From Sellimonas sp963559135 (GTDB lineage: Bacteria > Bacillota > Clostridia > Lachnospirales > Lachnospiraceae): a stretch of DNA of 64,000 nt. A program made the translations under genes and the position numbers. Positions 49,660 through 58,496 of this stretch are shown piece after piece. Below the pieces are notes generated by a model, which was not told the DNA's origin, ran no database searches, and saw nothing but the letters and a program-made list of their open reading frames with translations. Within the stretch, counting starts at the first letter, position 1. The number at the start of each line of letters is the position of its first letter. The DNA is taken from NCBI GenBank assembly GCA_963559135.1, contig CAUWJP010000008.1:1-64000 (forward strand). The letters run 5' to 3'.

Positions 49660-50589
49660 TTAAAACAACGTCATCTGTCCTGTACAGTATTTCTCCTGCT
49701 TTGCAATCCTTATTTCGTCCTCCGACCGGAGATTTCCGGTTAATAATGGGGATGCTGGATCGTGCTCCCGCATCTTCTTCTGCACAAGTTCCTTATTCTC
49801 ATTTGCGTAACAATAAATGCAGCCATTCCCACAGGTATTATACTCTCCGATATCCCTTCCAAGAATACAACTACATCCGTCTCTTTGAGTCTTTTTCTCG
49901 CCTGGAATCTGCAATTCCATCCCAACCGCATGCTCCAAAATTTCTTTTGTCATACAGCCTGAAACATCAATTCCGTACGATGCAAGTTCTAATCCCTCAC
50001 AGCAGGTCTGCAGCCGGATCTGATACTTTCCGGCAATCTGTGCAAACTCTTTTCCGATACAAAGACGTTCTTCTTTGCGGACTGGCCGGACTCCAGGAAA
50101 ATTCTGCTTCGTTTTTGCATACAGATCAATAAAGCTGATAACGCACTGATCAGTATATCCGCTTAAATATGCACACATCATTCCAAACGCCTTCACATGA
50201 AAAGACAGGCTGTATCGGTCTGACAGAAAAATCGGATCATAGCGCCAGCTGACAGCCCGTTTCCCGACCTTTTTGGAAAGTACACGGAAAGCTTCCAGTA
50301 CTCTTCTCTTGTCCGGTACATGCGGCTCGATCTCTTTTCCGTAGGGTGTAATCGTCACAAACCAGAACTGCGGAAATTCCGAAATCTCATTGAGTCTTCC
50401 AAGCATTGGCTCCGGATTCTTTGTGCAAAAAGCAAGACAGTCTACCACATCCGGTGTCAGACGGTATCGTGTGACCTGCTGTGGGTAGTATGGATTTCTC
50501 ACAAGCACGTACTTTTCCCGAATTCTCCGAAAAAACCACTCACTGTAACAGGCAGGAATATCTGTCCGCATTCCGGTATTGATAATCAC
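49660..50589 (-). CDS. DUF1848-family iron-sulfur protein
   Basis: A 309-residue protein. The N-terminus Arg-Thr-Asp-Ile-Pro-Ala-Cys-Tyr-Ser-Glu-Trp-Phe is the DUF1848 signature. The C-terminus has Tyr-Asn-Thr-Cys-Gly-Asn-Gly-Cys-Ile-Tyr-Cys-Tyr-Ala-Asn, a cluster like that of radical-SAM or photoproduct-lyase-type enzymes but at the wrong end. The start is probably GTG 50589, ten bases after AGGA; a GTG at 50598 is too close to it. The reaction is unknown. Confidence 0.85.
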   Translation of the reverse strand: MIINTGMRTDIPACYSEWFFRRIREKYVLVRNPYYPQQVTRYRLTPDVVDCLAFCTKNPEPMLGRLNEISEFPQFWFVTITPYGKEIEPHVPDKRRVLEAFRVLSKKVGKRAVSWRYDPIFLSDRYSLSFHVKAFGMMCAYLSGYTDQCVISFIDLYAKTKQNFPGVRPVRKEERLCIGKEFAQIAGKYQIRLQTCCEGLELASYGIDVSGCMTKEILEHAVGMELQIPGEKKTQRDGCSCILGRDIGEYNTCGNGCIYCYANENKELVQKKMREHDPASPLLTGNLRSEDEIRIAKQEKYCTGQMTLF

Positions 50590-50641
50590 AGTTTCCACAT
50601 CCTTTCCGCTTTCTTCACGGCCGGCTTTTGAGATGCTTTTC

Positions 50642-51322
50642 TCAGGAAAGTGTAAATGCTTCTTCTGCGCCTGTCGTATCGATCAGTGCAGTTATAAGAG
50701 CATCGATATCCTCACTTGGGATCTCCCATACATTTTCCTTCTCACTTTCCTGCACATGCACGGTAATAGTTGTTTTTTTATCATACTGCGGATTTTCCAG
50801 TGCAGTGTTGAGGCATTCATAAAGCATTTCTCCCGCAGCCTCTGTCATCTCTTCATCGGTAGGCGCCGCCTGGTTATTCAGAATATTGTTCTGGACCTGT
50901 GTCAGATATTCCTGCAGTTTCTGCTGGATCTGCTCTTCCACATCGCCAAACATAATAATCGGTTCTACTTCCACACCAACTTCAAAACTTCCGTCTTTCT
51001 GCTCTTTTGCTTCCTGCACGGTATATTTTGTCTTTTTCATCAGGTTCAGAACATAGGTCCGGTATTTTTCCGTCAGCTCGTCCGAAAATCCAAGGGAATC
51101 AAACTCCTGCATGTAGGAATCAATCGCCGCTTCATACTGCTTTTTCGCCTCTTCTTCACTGGACTCGGAAATCGCCTCATATGCCTCTGTCTCCCCCCGT
51201 GTCACCAAATCGAGAACGGCCTGTGTATATCCTGTCGCATCAAACGGTTGCCGGCATCCTGTCAGCAAAATGAGTGTTGCTGCCAGAACAAAAACAACTG
51301 TTTTCTTTACATACTGTTTCAT
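50642..51322 (-). CDS. Surface lipoprotein (DUF5105-like)
   Basis: A 226-residue lipoprotein. The signal ends in the lipobox Leu-Leu-Thr-Gly-Cys at residues 19-23. The mature part is acidic and helical (Glu-Ser-Ser-Glu-Glu-Glu-Ala-Lys-Lys-Gln-Tyr-Glu-Ala-Ala), similar to small Clostridial lipoproteins of unknown role. AAAGGAG precedes the ATG. It stands alone between the DUF1848 gene and the endolysin gene. Confidence 0.78.
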   Translation of the reverse strand: MKQYVKKTVVFVLAATLILLTGCRQPFDATGYTQAVLDLVTRGETEAYEAISESSEEEAKKQYEAAIDSYMQEFDSLGFSDELTEKYRTYVLNLMKKTKYTVQEAKEQKDGSFEVGVEVEPIIMFGDVEEQIQQKLQEYLTQVQNNILNNQAAPTDEEMTEAAGEMLYECLNTALENPQYDKKTTITVHVQESEKENVWEIPSEDIDALITALIDTTGAEEAFTLS

Positions 51323-51410
51323 CTTTTTCTCCTTTCAGTTTTTTTCAGTATAACATACTTTAGAAAAACTGTCATCCACGCACTCCGGAGAAGGATCTCC
51401 GGAGTCTTTT

Positions 51411-52835
51411 TTATACTTTTCTCATCTCCACTGCTTCCATTCTAAGTGACTGGCCGACTGTCCCAAGAGTGGAAGTTCCGTCCGCCCGGGTCCACTGGGT
51501 CCATCCTGTCTCCTGAATGTGTGCCCGCCACTCGAATTCTCCTTTTAGCCGCAGACATTCCAGACGTTTTTCTTCTCCGGTTGTTCCGATCACGGTATTT
51601 TGATTCACTGTTCCGTAGTCAACCCACCCTTCGTCCTGGATATGTGCCTGTGCCTCGACCTTGCCACAATGTTGACTTTTAATCTGTAGCGCCTCAAGTC
51701 GGATAGCGGACCCTGTTGTTCCGGCTGTCATACCGTCTGCCATCCAGATCGTATCTCCCCTTCCCTGCACATGCGCCAGATAGGCAATATCCGCCACTTT
51801 GATTTCTACTGCCTCGATCTGTAACGACTGTCCCTTTTCACCGGCCCATTGTCCATTGACGCACCATTTGCTCCATCCACGTTTTTTCTGGTGTACACGG
51901 TACAGATATACCGTATCGCCGGATTCAATTTTCAGTGCTTCCAGACGCTTTCCCTGGCCTGTCGTTCCAATGACTGTATCTTTCGTAATATTCTTATACA
52001 GCTTATCTCCGATATCCCGGATATGTACCGTCACATCCATATGGTTTACCGGAGCAATCCGCAAGGCTTCCATCCTCCGACTCTGGCCGGTACTTCCTGC
52101 CATAGCTCCGTCACACTGCCAGTTTACCCATCCTATGCTGCGAAGATGTCCCTGATAGGACACTTCCCCCTTTCGATCTTTCTGTTCCTGAAGCACGCCT
52201 GTATTATGAAGAACGGTTCCGTCCGGATCTGCTGAAGACTGTTCTCCTGTCCGGAACCACGCTTCTGTTTTGCTTCCCGTCAGCCGGTTTAAATCGCAGT
52301 TCGGGGTAATCCCCGGACAACTTCCTGCACTTGTATACTGATGAAGGTCCACGCCACTGTGACAGGGATATCTGGCACTGTAAGTTCCGTTATTTAAACC
52401 ATACCTCGATTCCCACCACGCACAGCCGGACGGGCGGGATCTGACCAGCTCCTGATATTTACTGTAATCTGCATAGCCAGTATACAGCAGGAACTTCTTT
52501 CCGGTGCCGGCAAGATAACCCATTGCCTTTTTAACTTCCGAGACCGTATTCCCCGATTCTACATCCAGTGCATAACCAATAAAATTTTTTCCCGTTCTTG
52601 CCTTGCAGACCTCTGTCAGATAGATGGCCTGAGCCAGTTCATTTCCTTTGCGTATATAGGCATACAGCCAGTATGGAATGGCATTTTCCTCACAGCCCTT
52701 GATAAAGGCATCCAGCGTAGGATCTGTGTAGTCAGTCCCCTCTGTCGCCTTGGAGATCAGGAAAGGACAATTTTTCTTTACAAGGTTCCAGTCCGTGACT
52801 GGCCTGTACCGGGAAATATCAGCATAGTATTTCAT
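51411..52835 (-). CDS. GH25 lysozyme with ChW-type repeats (endolysin-like)
   Basis: A 474-residue muramidase. The GH25 domain covers residues 1-190: Tyr-Tyr-Ala-Asp-Ile-Ser at the start and Tyr-Ala-Leu-Asp-Val-Glu-Ser near residue 92 contain the catalytic acids. The remaining ~270 residues are clostridial hydrophobic-Trp repeats (Gly-Trp-Val-Asn-Trp, Gly-Trp-Ser-Lys-Trp, Gly-Trp-Thr-Gln-Trp) that bind the cell wall. No signal peptide is present, so release would need the holin encoded three bases upstream. The pair looks like a phage lysis cassette without other phage genes. Confidence 0.9.
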   Translation of the reverse strand: MKYYADISRYRPVTDWNLVKKNCPFLISKATEGTDYTDPTLDAFIKGCEENAIPYWLYAYIRKGNELAQAIYLTEVCKARTGKNFIGYALDVESGNTVSEVKKAMGYLAGTGKKFLLYTGYADYSKYQELVRSRPSGCAWWESRYGLNNGTYSARYPCHSGVDLHQYTSAGSCPGITPNCDLNRLTGSKTEAWFRTGEQSSADPDGTVLHNTGVLQEQKDRKGEVSYQGHLRSIGWVNWQCDGAMAGSTGQSRRMEALRIAPVNHMDVTVHIRDIGDKLYKNITKDTVIGTTGQGKRLEALKIESGDTVYLYRVHQKKRGWSKWCVNGQWAGEKGQSLQIEAVEIKVADIAYLAHVQGRGDTIWMADGMTAGTTGSAIRLEALQIKSQHCGKVEAQAHIQDEGWVDYGTVNQNTVIGTTGEEKRLECLRLKGEFEWRAHIQETGWTQWTRADGTSTLGTVGQSLRMEAVEMRKV

Positions 52836-52838
52836 GCC

Positions 52839-53132
52839 CTATTCCTCCTTTTTCAACTGCTTGAAAATCTGATTAACATAAGTACTTGCCCCTGCGGCAA
52901 GGATTCCCTGTACGACAGCCGTAAATACTGCCATCGCTATCTCCTGTTCCGAATCCACCGGACAGTTTGCAAAAACCCAGACGCTGCACAGTACAATGCC
53001 CGCAATTCCAAGAACTACAGGAATCCATTTGTCTTTTATCATGGTTGTTTTCTTCAAGCTGATTCCTAAAACGTAAAGTACCACCGCGACTACGACCAGC
53101 TCCGGTTTGATGTAATCTGTAATTAGTTCCAT
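52839..53132 (-). CDS. Phage-type holin
   Basis: A 97-residue membrane protein with three hydrophobic segments (~10-25, 35-53, 65-85) and a basic end Lys-Gln-Leu-Lys-Lys-Glu-Glu, as in phi105-type holins. The start at 53132 follows AAAGGTGG; an upstream frame extension reads Lys/Arg-rich without a site. The ribosome site of the lysozyme gene is inside its last codons, so the two are co-translated. Confidence 0.82.
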   Translation of the reverse strand: MELITDYIKPELVVVAVVLYVLGISLKKTTMIKDKWIPVVLGIAGIVLCSVWVFANCPVDSEQEIAMAVFTAVVQGILAAGASTYVNQIFKQLKKEE

Positions 53133-53419
53133 CTTCTTCCACCTTTTCTTTTTTTCCGGGAGTTCTCTTTTCCTCCTCACTCTAATTTATGTAAAGATTT
53201 TCATTTCGGAACAGGGAGTCCTTTGATTTTCCCGTCCATATTTCCAAAAAAGACAGTGCTTTTTCCCTTAATTATTGACCTTTGACACACTTTTGTGTTA
53301 GCATAAAGACAGGTGCTGACAGTATGTACAAAGACCGAATGGATGTACCCTTCCAGGGCAGTGCATTCGAATGCGGCAGCACTTCGATGGAAGTAAATCA
53401 AGAAAAGGAGAAACAGACA

Positions 53420-53677
53420 ATGAAAGAATTCACTTATGTAATCACTGATCCAGAAGGAATCCACGCAAGACCGGCAGGAATGCTTGTAAAAGCTGCAGCT
53501 GGATTCAAAAGTGACATTAAGATTGAAAAAGATGGAAAAGCTGCAAATGCAAAGACTATCTTCGGTGTAATGGGACTTGGCGTTAAAAAAGACATGGAAG
53601 TGAAAGTGACAGCTGAAGGTGAAGACGAAAATGAGGCAGTTGAAACACTTCAGAAATTCTTCAGTGAAAATTTATAG
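53420..53677 (+). CDS. ptsH: Phosphocarrier protein HPr
   Basis: An 85-residue HPr of the phosphotransferase system. The active His15 is in Gly-Ile-His-Ala-Arg-Pro-Ala-Gly. The regulatory site 46, usually Ser in Firmicutes, is Thr here (Ala-Lys-Thr46-Ile-Phe-Gly-Val-Met). AAAAGGAG precedes the ATG at 53420. TTGACC/TTGACA sequences around 53275-53287 suggest a promoter, but spacing to a -10 is ambiguous. No ptsI (enzyme I) follows, since a terminator lies directly downstream. Confidence 0.95.
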   Translation: MKEFTYVITDPEGIHARPAGMLVKAAAGFKSDIKIEKDGKAANAKTIFGVMGLGVKKDMEVKVTAEGEDENEAVETLQKFFSENL

Positions 53678-53710
53678 ATTCCAGTACACAGGAAAATAAA
53701 TGGACATGTA

Positions 53711-53748
53711 AAGGGAAAGGTAACCGGAAAACCGGAAGCCTTTCCCTT
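53711..53748 (+). terminator. Terminator of ptsH
   Basis: AAGGGAAAGG (53711-53720) and CCTTTCCCTT (53739-53748) with inner CCGG/CCGG, followed by ACATTTTATT. Confidence 0.75.
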
Positions 53749-53769
53749 ACATTTTATTCAATAAAATGC

Positions 53770-53798
53770 TTGATTTTTGTCGAAAATATGGGTACAAT
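53770..53798 (+). promoter_or_regulatory. Sigma-A promoter of the FNT gene
   Basis: TTGATT (53770-53775), 17-base spacer, TACAAT (53793-53798), about 55 bases before the start codon. Confidence 0.7.
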
Positions 53799-53852
53799 TT
53801 CTGCGATACATAGTATCTTTATGACAAGATTAAGAAGTGATGAGGAGTAAAT

Positions 53853-54494
53853 ATGAAAGAAAAATGGATCAGTAGTATCATTGCAGGGGTGTATATTGCC
53901 ATGGGTGCCATGGTGTATTTAAGTATATCGGACAAGATCATCGCAAGTTTCTTTTTTTCAACAGGAATTTTACTTGTACTGAATCTTCACAATCGGTTAT
54001 TTACAAGGGTCTGCCCTCTTGGGGTTTATGACCGGTCTTACCATTTCAGCGATATGGCAATTGCCTGGATCGGAAACGGGATCGGAACACTGCTCGTTGC
54101 CGTGCTCATTCATTTCACACGATTTGAGGCGGGGATTCTTGAGCGAGTGAAGGAAATCGTAACACCGAAGATTGACGATTCTCCGATCAGCCTGATTCTT
54201 CTTGGTATTTTCTGCGGCCTGTTTGTGGCGTTTGCGGTTTTCGTCGGAGGCATCCGGCAAAAGCAGGGATCTTTTGCCCAGATTTTTTACGTTTGGCTGT
54301 TTATCACCGCCTTCGTCTTCTGCGGATTTGAGCATATTGTGGCGGATATGTATTATCTGTCCGTATATGGCTTAAATTTCTCAATCGCTCCGGATCAGAT
54401 CCTGAAAGTACTGGTCTGTGTAACGATAGGAAATGTCATCGGCGGTGCGGCTGTCGGATACTCTATCCGTCGGCTGGATGTATCTTCTAAATAG
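53853..54494 (+). CDS. Formate/nitrite transporter (FNT) family channel
   Basis: A 213-residue membrane protein with six spans. The family segment Cys-Gly-Phe-Glu-His-Ile-Val-Ala-Asp-Met-Tyr-Tyr near residue 158 holds the conserved His of the FNT pore. The protein is shorter than typical FNT members (250-280 residues), mainly at the N-terminus and in the loops. Formate, nitrite or hydrosulfide are possible substrates. GAGGAG precedes the ATG. It is monocistronic, between its own promoter and terminator. Confidence 0.8.
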   Translation: MKEKWISSIIAGVYIAMGAMVYLSISDKIIASFFFSTGILLVLNLHNRLFTRVCPLGVYDRSYHFSDMAIAWIGNGIGTLLVAVLIHFTRFEAGILERVKEIVTPKIDDSPISLILLGIFCGLFVAFAVFVGGIRQKQGSFAQIFYVWLFITAFVFCGFEHIVADMYYLSVYGLNFSIAPDQILKVLVCVTIGNVIGGAAVGYSIRRLDVSSK

Positions 54495-54506
54495 TATCTG
54501 TAACAT

Positions 54507-54555
54507 AAAACACAGGAAAGAATTTCTCATGAAACTGTTCTTTCCTGTGTTTTTT
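54507..54555 (+). terminator. Terminator of the FNT gene
   Basis: CACAGGAAAGAA (54511-54522) and TTCTTTCCTGTG (54538-54549), followed by six T. Confidence 0.9.
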
Positions 54556-54704
54556 GCATTTTAATAGCCAGTACAGGGAATGTACTGGCTGAGGGAAAAA
54601 GTTATGAAAAAGTTTATTCACAAAGTATTACTTACTTTGTAGTTTTATAATACATGTCAAATGTGAAGAAAGTGTGTTTAAAATATCAAAAAAGTATTAA
54701 AAAT

Positions 54705-55733
54705 TTATTTCGCAGCCTTTTTTGCAAATTCGGTTGTGACAAGATCTTCGTACGGAGTTCTGGAATTGAGTTCACCGGCATCCTCCAGAATATCCTGTAA
54801 CAGTTCAAAGCTGTCCTGATTGAAGATCATATCTTCTTTCCAGGTTTTCTGCTCATAATACCGTGAAACAATCGTTGTGATTGTTTCCAGATCATTTTCT
54901 TTAAACTGGGGCTGAATGACTTCTGAAATCTCTTCCGGTGTGTGCTCATTTACATAATCCATCCCTTTTTGCAAAGCGTCTGTAAAGCTCTGGATAATGT
55001 CCGGATGCTCTTCCAGATAGCTCTTCTTTGCAGAAAATGCCGTGTAAGGCACATAACCGCTTTCTTTCCCAAGGGAAGCAACGACATATCCTTTACCTGA
55101 AGTTTCCAACGTCGTGGCACCCGGTTCAAATTCTACCGTAAAATCTCCCTGTCCGCCGGAAAAGGCAGCCGCTGTGGATCCAAACTCAATATTCTGATTG
55201 ATCGTTACATCTTTTACCGGATCAATGTCGTTCTGCTTCAGGATATATTCAAAGACCATCTCCGGCATTCCGCCTTTTCTGCCTCCAAGTACTGTCTTTC
55301 CCTTCAGATCTTCCCAGGCAAAATCTTCAATCGGTTCTCTGGATACAAGGAAATTGCCTGCTCTTTGCGTCAGCTGGGCAAAATTGACGACATAATCTTT
55401 TGCCCCCTCATTATACATATAAATAGAAGATTCCGATCCCATGAATCCGATATCCGCCTGATTGGAAAGCACGGCTGTCATAGTTTTGTCTGCTCCATAT
55501 CCGGTAACCAGTTCCAGATCGATTCCCTCGTCCTTAAAATAATCTTTCTCGATTGCCACATACATCGGGGCATAAAAAATGGAATGAGCAACTTCGTTCA
55601 AAGTTACTTTCGTAAGTTTATTTTCCTCCTTTTTCTCCGCTTCCGATAAGCCGGTCTCTTCTTTTGCACATCCTGCGAGCAACGATACTACAAGTACAGC
55701 AACGAAAAGTACAGACAAAATTTTCTTTTTCAT
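54705..55733 (-). CDS. ABC-type solute-binding lipoprotein (NMT1/THI5-like)
   Basis: A 342-residue lipoprotein with lipobox Leu-Leu-Ala-Gly-Cys. The fold is that of NMT1/THI5/SsuA binding proteins: Phe-Tyr-Ala-Pro-Met-Tyr-Val-Ala-Ile-Glu-Lys, Gly-Tyr-Gly-Ala-Asp-Lys-Thr-Met and Gln-Ala-Asp-Ile-Gly-Phe-Met-Gly. These bind pyrimidine precursors, sulfonates or nitrate-like compounds; the ligand here is unknown. GGAGG precedes the ATG at 55733. No permease or ATPase gene is adjacent, so the transporter must be encoded elsewhere. Confidence 0.88.
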   Translation of the reverse strand: MKKKILSVLFVAVLVVSLLAGCAKEETGLSEAEKKEENKLTKVTLNEVAHSIFYAPMYVAIEKDYFKDEGIDLELVTGYGADKTMTAVLSNQADIGFMGSESSIYMYNEGAKDYVVNFAQLTQRAGNFLVSREPIEDFAWEDLKGKTVLGGRKGGMPEMVFEYILKQNDIDPVKDVTINQNIEFGSTAAAFSGGQGDFTVEFEPGATTLETSGKGYVVASLGKESGYVPYTAFSAKKSYLEEHPDIIQSFTDALQKGMDYVNEHTPEEISEVIQPQFKENDLETITTIVSRYYEQKTWKEDMIFNQDSFELLQDILEDAGELNSRTPYEDLVTTEFAKKAAK

Positions 55734-55875
55734 AATAACCTCCAAAAAACTGTTTCATACTTTCAGATTATGAACTTCTCTGGAAGGTGTGACGTCTGCT
55801 ACCACGCTCATTTATCAGAATTTTATTGAAATTCGGACAATTTCTTGACTTTTCTTTATATTTCTTGACAAATCA

Positions 55876-55904
55876 TTGACTTTTCATGCAAAAAGTGCTA
55901 TGCT
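55876..55904 (+). promoter_or_regulatory. Sigma-A promoter of the cold-shock gene
   Basis: TTGACT (55876-55881), 17-base spacer, TATGCT (55899-55904), leaving a ~55-base leader before the start codon. Confidence 0.78.
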
Positions 55905-55965
55905 CTAGGAACATCGAAAATTCGATGTTTTGCTTATTGTTTTTATTTTTTATGGAGGTAGCACT

Positions 55966-56166
55966 ATGAATAAGGGTACCGTAAAATGGTTCAACAACCA
56001 GAAGGGCTATGGATTTATCTGTGACGAATCTGGAAACGATGTGTTTGTACACTATACTGGACTGAACATGGATGGATTCAAGACACTGGAAGAAGGGCAG
56101 GCTGTTGAATTCGAAATAACAGAAGGAGAAAAAGGTTCTCAGGCTGTCAATGTGACAAAGTTATAA
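55966..56166 (+). CDS. Cold-shock protein
   Basis: A 66-residue CspA-family RNA chaperone. RNP1 reads Lys-Gly-Tyr-Gly-Phe-Ile and RNP2 Val-Phe-Val-His-Tyr. ATGGAGG precedes the ATG at 55966; an earlier in-frame ATG at 55930 is ignored. The short leader may provide temperature control, as in other csp genes. Confidence 0.95.
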   Translation: MNKGTVKWFNNQKGYGFICDESGNDVFVHYTGLNMDGFKTLEEGQAVEFEITEGEKGSQAVNVTKL

Positions 56167-56245
56167 TCGAAATTGTATGCATCTTTTATTTATATAAATT
56201 CGTTCTTTCAATTTAGATATTTAAAAGCCATAGAATCTGGATTAC

Positions 56246-56275
56246 AAAAAAAGGCTGTCGATGACAGCCTTTTTT
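56246..56275. terminator. Bidirectional terminator
   Basis: AAGGCTGTC (56251-56259), loop GAT-like, GACAGCCTT (56263-56271), flanked by A-run and T-run. It serves the cold-shock gene and the aromatic-acid operon. Confidence 0.9.
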
Positions 56276-56286
56276 GATACATTTCT

Positions 56287-56721
56287 TTATATATTTTCCT
56301 TGTATGCCTCGTCTGCTTTCCAGACGCCGAACCCACTCTGGTTTAATATATCCGTTGCTCTTTCTGGTTCATCTGTCTTTAAAACTGCGGAAGCATCTTC
56401 CCCGTTTGCAAACGCATACATATATTCTACGTTAATCCCGCCTTCTACAAGCTGATGCATCGCTTTACTCAAAGATCCGGTTGCGTGTGGAACTCTCAGG
56501 GCAATGACAGGCGTGAGCATTGCCGTAATTCCGATCTTCTTCAGCTCATCTTTCCCCTTTTCCGGGTCTGAGACGATCATTCTTAACATCCCGTACTCTG
56601 TTGTATCAGCAAGACTGAGGGCGACAATATTGACACCGTTTGCTCCAAGCGCATGCAAAACTTCGTCCAGTCTTCCTTCTCTGTTCTCCAGAAACACCGA
56701 TAATTGCTGAATTGTACTCAT
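56287..56721 (-). CDS. Tandem ACT-domain protein (copy 2)
   Basis: A 144-residue protein made of two ACT domains, which sense small ligands, usually amino acids. It begins Gln-Gln-Leu-Ser-Val-Phe-Leu-Glu-Asn-Arg-Glu-Gly. The second domain contains Gly-Ile-Asn-Val-Glu-Tyr-Met-Tyr-Ala-Phe. It ends the aromatic-acid operon, 11 bases after the paaK gene. A paralogue sits three genes earlier. It may regulate the ligases or oxidoreductase according to aromatic amino acid level. Confidence 0.88.
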   Translation of the reverse strand: MSTIQQLSVFLENREGRLDEVLHALGANGVNIVALSLADTTEYGMLRMIVSDPEKGKDELKKIGITAMLTPVIALRVPHATGSLSKAMHQLVEGGINVEYMYAFANGEDASAVLKTDEPERATDILNQSGFGVWKADEAYKENI

Positions 56722-56732
56722 CCTTTTCCCTC

Positions 56733-58058
56733 CTATACAAGATTCCGGTTGTCAATTACCCGTTTTGCTTTTCCTTCACTTCTCTCAATCGTCTTTGGCT
56801 CTACCAGCTTGACTCTGACCGAAACACCAAGTGCCTGCTTTAAGACGGCCCCGATCTTATGGCGGAGTGCATCGAGCTTCCGGATTTCGTCAGAGAAGAA
56901 TTTTTCGTCTACTTCTACCATGACAGTGAGCACATCCATGTTGTCCTCTCTGTCGATAATCAGCAGATAATGAGGAATGACTTCTCCGATTCCAAAGAGT
57001 GCAGTTTCCACCTGAGTCGGGAATACGTTGACGCCGCGGATGACTTTCATATCGTCTGTACGTCCTTTGAACTTGGAAATTCTCGGCGTTGTACGGCCGC
57101 ATTTGCATGTCTCATGGCAGATACTTGTAAGGTCTTTTGTCCTGTAACGGATCAAAGGTACAGCCTCTTTATCCAACGTGGTAAATACCAGTTCTCCGGT
57201 CTCGCCGTCTCCGAGAGGCGCATGTGTAACCGGATCAAGGACTTCCGGATAGAAGAAATCAGAATTCACATGGAGTCCTTCGTGGTGGATGCAGTCCATA
57301 GCAACCCCCGGTCCGCTAATCTCGCAGAGTCCATAAATATCGAAACAATTGATCTTCAGAATCTCCTCGATCTTGTGTCGCATTTCAACGGTCCAAGGTT
57401 CCGCTCCGCATACTGCCGCCTTGATTTTCATCTTTTCCACGACACCTGCCTCCTGCATGGCTTCTGCAAGATGCATCGCATAGGATGGCGTACAGGCAAA
57501 CGCTGTAGCGCCAAAATCTTCCATACACATGAGCTGACGTTTCGTATTTCCGGCTGACATCGGGATTGCCATAGCTCCAAGCTTCTGCGCTCCGAAATCC
57601 AGTCCCATTCCTCCGGTAAACAGTCCGTAGCCATAGCAGACATGGATTCGATCCTGTGCCGTCAGCCCTGCCATTGTAAGACAGCGTGCTACACATTCGC
57701 CCCAGATGTCCACATCCTTCTGTGTATAGGCCATGACCGTCAGTTTTCCAGTCGTTCCGGAAGTTCCCTGAACTCTAACGATCTTTTCATTGGGCACTGC
57801 CTGAAATCCAAACGGATAATTGTCCCTCAAATCTTCCTTTGTCGTAAATGGAAGCTTTGTAATATCTTCGATCCCTTTGATATCGCCCGGTTCTACACCG
57901 AGTTCCTTCATCTTTTCCGTGTAAAACGGAACGACTCCATACACTCTTTTTACAAGATTTTTCAGTTTTTCTCCCTGAAGTACCATCCGCTCATCTTCGC
58001 TCATACATTCTGCATGGGGATCACGGATCTGTTCTTTCCATGTTTTGTCTGTTATCAT
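56733..58058 (-). CDS. paaK: Phenylacetate-CoA ligase (copy 2)
   Basis: A 441-residue AMP-forming ligase of the PaaK family, joining aryl-acetates to CoA. The ATP motif is Gly-Thr-Ser-Gly-Thr-Thr-Gly-Lys near residue 100; Tyr-Gly-Leu-Cys-Glu-Ile-Ser-Gly-Pro and Tyr-Arg-Thr-Lys-Asp follow. GGAGGAAAAGG precedes the ATG. In this operon it could form or use phenylacetyl-, 4-hydroxyphenylacetyl- or indoleacetyl-CoA linked to indolepyruvate oxidoreductase. Confidence 0.92.
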   Translation of the reverse strand: MITDKTWKEQIRDPHAECMSEDERMVLQGEKLKNLVKRVYGVVPFYTEKMKELGVEPGDIKGIEDITKLPFTTKEDLRDNYPFGFQAVPNEKIVRVQGTSGTTGKLTVMAYTQKDVDIWGECVARCLTMAGLTAQDRIHVCYGYGLFTGGMGLDFGAQKLGAMAIPMSAGNTKRQLMCMEDFGATAFACTPSYAMHLAEAMQEAGVVEKMKIKAAVCGAEPWTVEMRHKIEEILKINCFDIYGLCEISGPGVAMDCIHHEGLHVNSDFFYPEVLDPVTHAPLGDGETGELVFTTLDKEAVPLIRYRTKDLTSICHETCKCGRTTPRISKFKGRTDDMKVIRGVNVFPTQVETALFGIGEVIPHYLLIIDREDNMDVLTVMVEVDEKFFSDEIRKLDALRHKIGAVLKQALGVSVRVKLVEPKTIERSEGKAKRVIDNRNLV

Positions 58059-58070
58059 GTCCTTTTCCTC

Positions 58071-58487
58071 CTACAATTCCTCATCCGAGACAAGCTTTAC
58101 TCCTGCTTCCGAAAGAATCTTTTCCGCACGTTCCATGTTGTCTGTCGAGAACACCATCACCGGTGCGTTATTATCACGGATCACGAACGAATAAATATAA
58201 TTCAGATTGATCTGTCCGTCAGCCAAAATGGAAAGCATTCTGTTTAACTTTCCTTTTTCATCTTTTAATTCTACCCCGACCACGTCATAAATCCGTACTA
58301 CAAATCCCAGTCTGGTCAGCGCTTCTTTCGCCTGTTCCGGCCGGTCCACCACCATTCTAAGAATTCCGAACTCCGGAGTATCAAACGAGGCGACCGCACG
58401 GATATTGATCTCTGCCTCCATCAGCTTTGAGGTTACTTCCATCAGACTTCCCGGTCTGTTTTCCACAAATACCGATACTTGTTTCAT
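58071..58487 (-). CDS. Tandem ACT-domain protein (copy 1)
   Basis: A 138-residue protein with two ACT domains, starting Lys-Gln-Val-Ser-Val-Phe-Val-Glu-Asn-Arg-Pro-Gly. It is paralogous to the ACT protein at the operon end. It lies nine bases after iorB and 12 before paaK, inside the operon. A sensory role is inferred from the domain. Confidence 0.88.
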   Translation of the reverse strand: MKQVSVFVENRPGSLMEVTSKLMEAEINIRAVASFDTPEFGILRMVVDRPEQAKEALTRLGFVVRIYDVVGVELKDEKGKLNRMLSILADGQINLNYIYSFVIRDNNAPVMVFSTDNMERAEKILSEAGVKLVSDEEL

Positions 58488-58496
58488 CTCGTCCTC

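Noticed and set aside
53201..53464. Minus-strand frame over the ptsH promoter
   Set aside because: Overlaps the regulatory region and the ptsH start; no ribosome site.
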